A DNA stretch of 64,000 bases from Sphingobacterium detergens (lineage in GTDB: Bacteria; Bacteroidota; Bacteroidia; Sphingobacteriales; Sphingobacteriaceae), in NCBI RefSeq assembly GCF_003610355.1, contig NZ_RAPY01000001.1:1240001-1304000 (forward strand), in the 5' to 3' direction. Numbering within the stretch: the first letter of the stretch is position 1; each line of letters begins with the position of its first letter. Under the pieces are notes generated by a model that was given only the letters and a program-made list of their open reading frames with translations, ran no database searches and was not told the DNA's origin. This document shows positions 63,553-64,000 of the stretch, piece after piece. Position numbers and translations under genes: made by a program.

Positions 63553-63981
63553 TTATTTCAAATACAATTCGGCAATAAAAAATCCAAGGCCGACAACCAA
63601 TAAAGGTAAAGCGATAGATAACAGGATAAGTGGCCAGGCGAAAACACGAAAATAGGTATATAGTTGTGCCGTAGTGGGATCAGCTGGATCATAAATAATT
63701 GTTTCTGTTTCGCCAACAGACCAGCTTGCGGGGTTACTCGCCTCGGCTAGTTCGTACTCATATTCATTTTGATCCGATGTACGGAAACGGAAAATTGGAG
63801 AATAAACCTCACCATCAGATTCTATTGTCCGAAGCCTAATAACCGTAGCTGTCGTCTTTTCCGCCTTTTTCAAAAATAAAAGGACATTTCTAAAAGTAAG
63901 AAAAGCGAAAAAAAGCAGTATCAATCCAAGGCCGACCATTAGGTAATATTGCCACATATTCTTTCTGTTAATGTCAAACAT
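63553..63981 (-). CDS. DUF3592 membrane protein
   Basis: The 142-residue protein has a helix near the N-terminus (about 10-30), a soluble beta-domain (about 40-100), and a C-terminal helix pair (about 110-135). The middle reads TTATVIRLRTIESDGEVYSPIFRF and WSVGETETIIYDPADP, which is the DUF3592 pattern. The family occurs in membrane proteins of unknown role. It converges with the membrane protein at 62810 with 29 bp between stops. Confidence 0.83.
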   Translation of the reverse strand: MFDINRKNMWQYYLMVGLGLILLFFAFLTFRNVLLFLKKAEKTTATVIRLRTIESDGEVYSPIFRFRTSDQNEYEYELAEASNPASWSVGETETIIYDPADPTTAQLYTYFRVFAWPLILLSIALPLLVVGLGFFIAELYLK

Positions 63982-64000
63982 ACAACGCCAAATAGCTGGG

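Overview
The window looks like a chromosomal segment from the Bacteroidota, most likely Sphingobacterium or a close relative in the Sphingobacteriaceae. The signs are seen in the sequence. Several genes have a TAnnTTTG box a short distance upstream, which is the -7 element of the Bacteroidota primary sigma factor. Shine-Dalgarno sites are mostly absent. The gene families (FabV, TIGR02757, DUF4268, DUF937-OmpA fusion, YkuD_2 L,D-transpeptidase, short Crp/Fnr regulators, many AraC regulators) fit that group. There is one tRNA (Lys, TTT anticodon). I see no rRNA, CRISPR array, integrase, transposase, insertion sequence or prophage.

From 1 to about 29 kb the content is mostly conserved housekeeping and envelope functions: OsmC, an MFS exporter, FabV, a DMT exporter, an ABC exporter, an S1/P1 nuclease, lipocalin, ammonium transporter with a divergent outer-membrane porin, a DUF937-OmpA envelope protein, a NUDIX hydrolase, two consecutive L,D-transpeptidases, an esterase, SbcD-SbcC, an AI-2E family permease, a thioredoxin-like lipoprotein coupled to GAPDH, TIGR02757, PyrD, an ABC-F ATPase and tRNA-Lys. 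A perfect 46-bp palindrome lies in the sbcDC promoter region, a tandem 86-bp repeat lies between sbcC and the AI-2E gene, and short GACTTGAG-type repeats abut two stop codons.

From 29 to about 49 kb the content is more accessory: a colicin-immunity-like protein with a leucine-rich-repeat partner but no toxin, secreted and membrane proteins of unknown function, a class C beta-lactamase-like hydrolase, three short Crp/Fnr regulators each beside a small metabolic, transport or efflux unit, an intradiol-dioxygenase-like lipoprotein with a pirin-like cupin, a VOC gene remnant, and an operon of a duplicated-helical secreted protein, DUF3302 membrane protein, HlyD-type periplasmic adaptor and TolC-type outer-membrane lipoprotein. 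Together the last four look like a tripartite envelope export system.

From 49 to 64 kb there is a TPR-sensor histidine kinase with its LuxR-type response regulator, then a minus-strand cluster of HSL-type esterase, Baeyer-Villiger monooxygenase and two short-chain dehydrogenases, with a divergent AraC regulator. The enzymes would fit alcohol to ketone to lactone/ester to hydroxy acid, as in cyclic-ketone catabolism. The end of the window holds PfkB (6-phosphofructokinase 2), three more AraC-type regulators and two uncharacterised membrane proteins.

The best candidates for something not yet described are the Baeyer-Villiger cluster (substrate unknown), the Crp/Fnr-associated DUF3302-HlyD-TolC operon with its duplicated secreted partner, the orphan immunity/LRR pair, and the sbcDC palindrome. 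All function calls rest on reading motifs by eye; no database search was possible.
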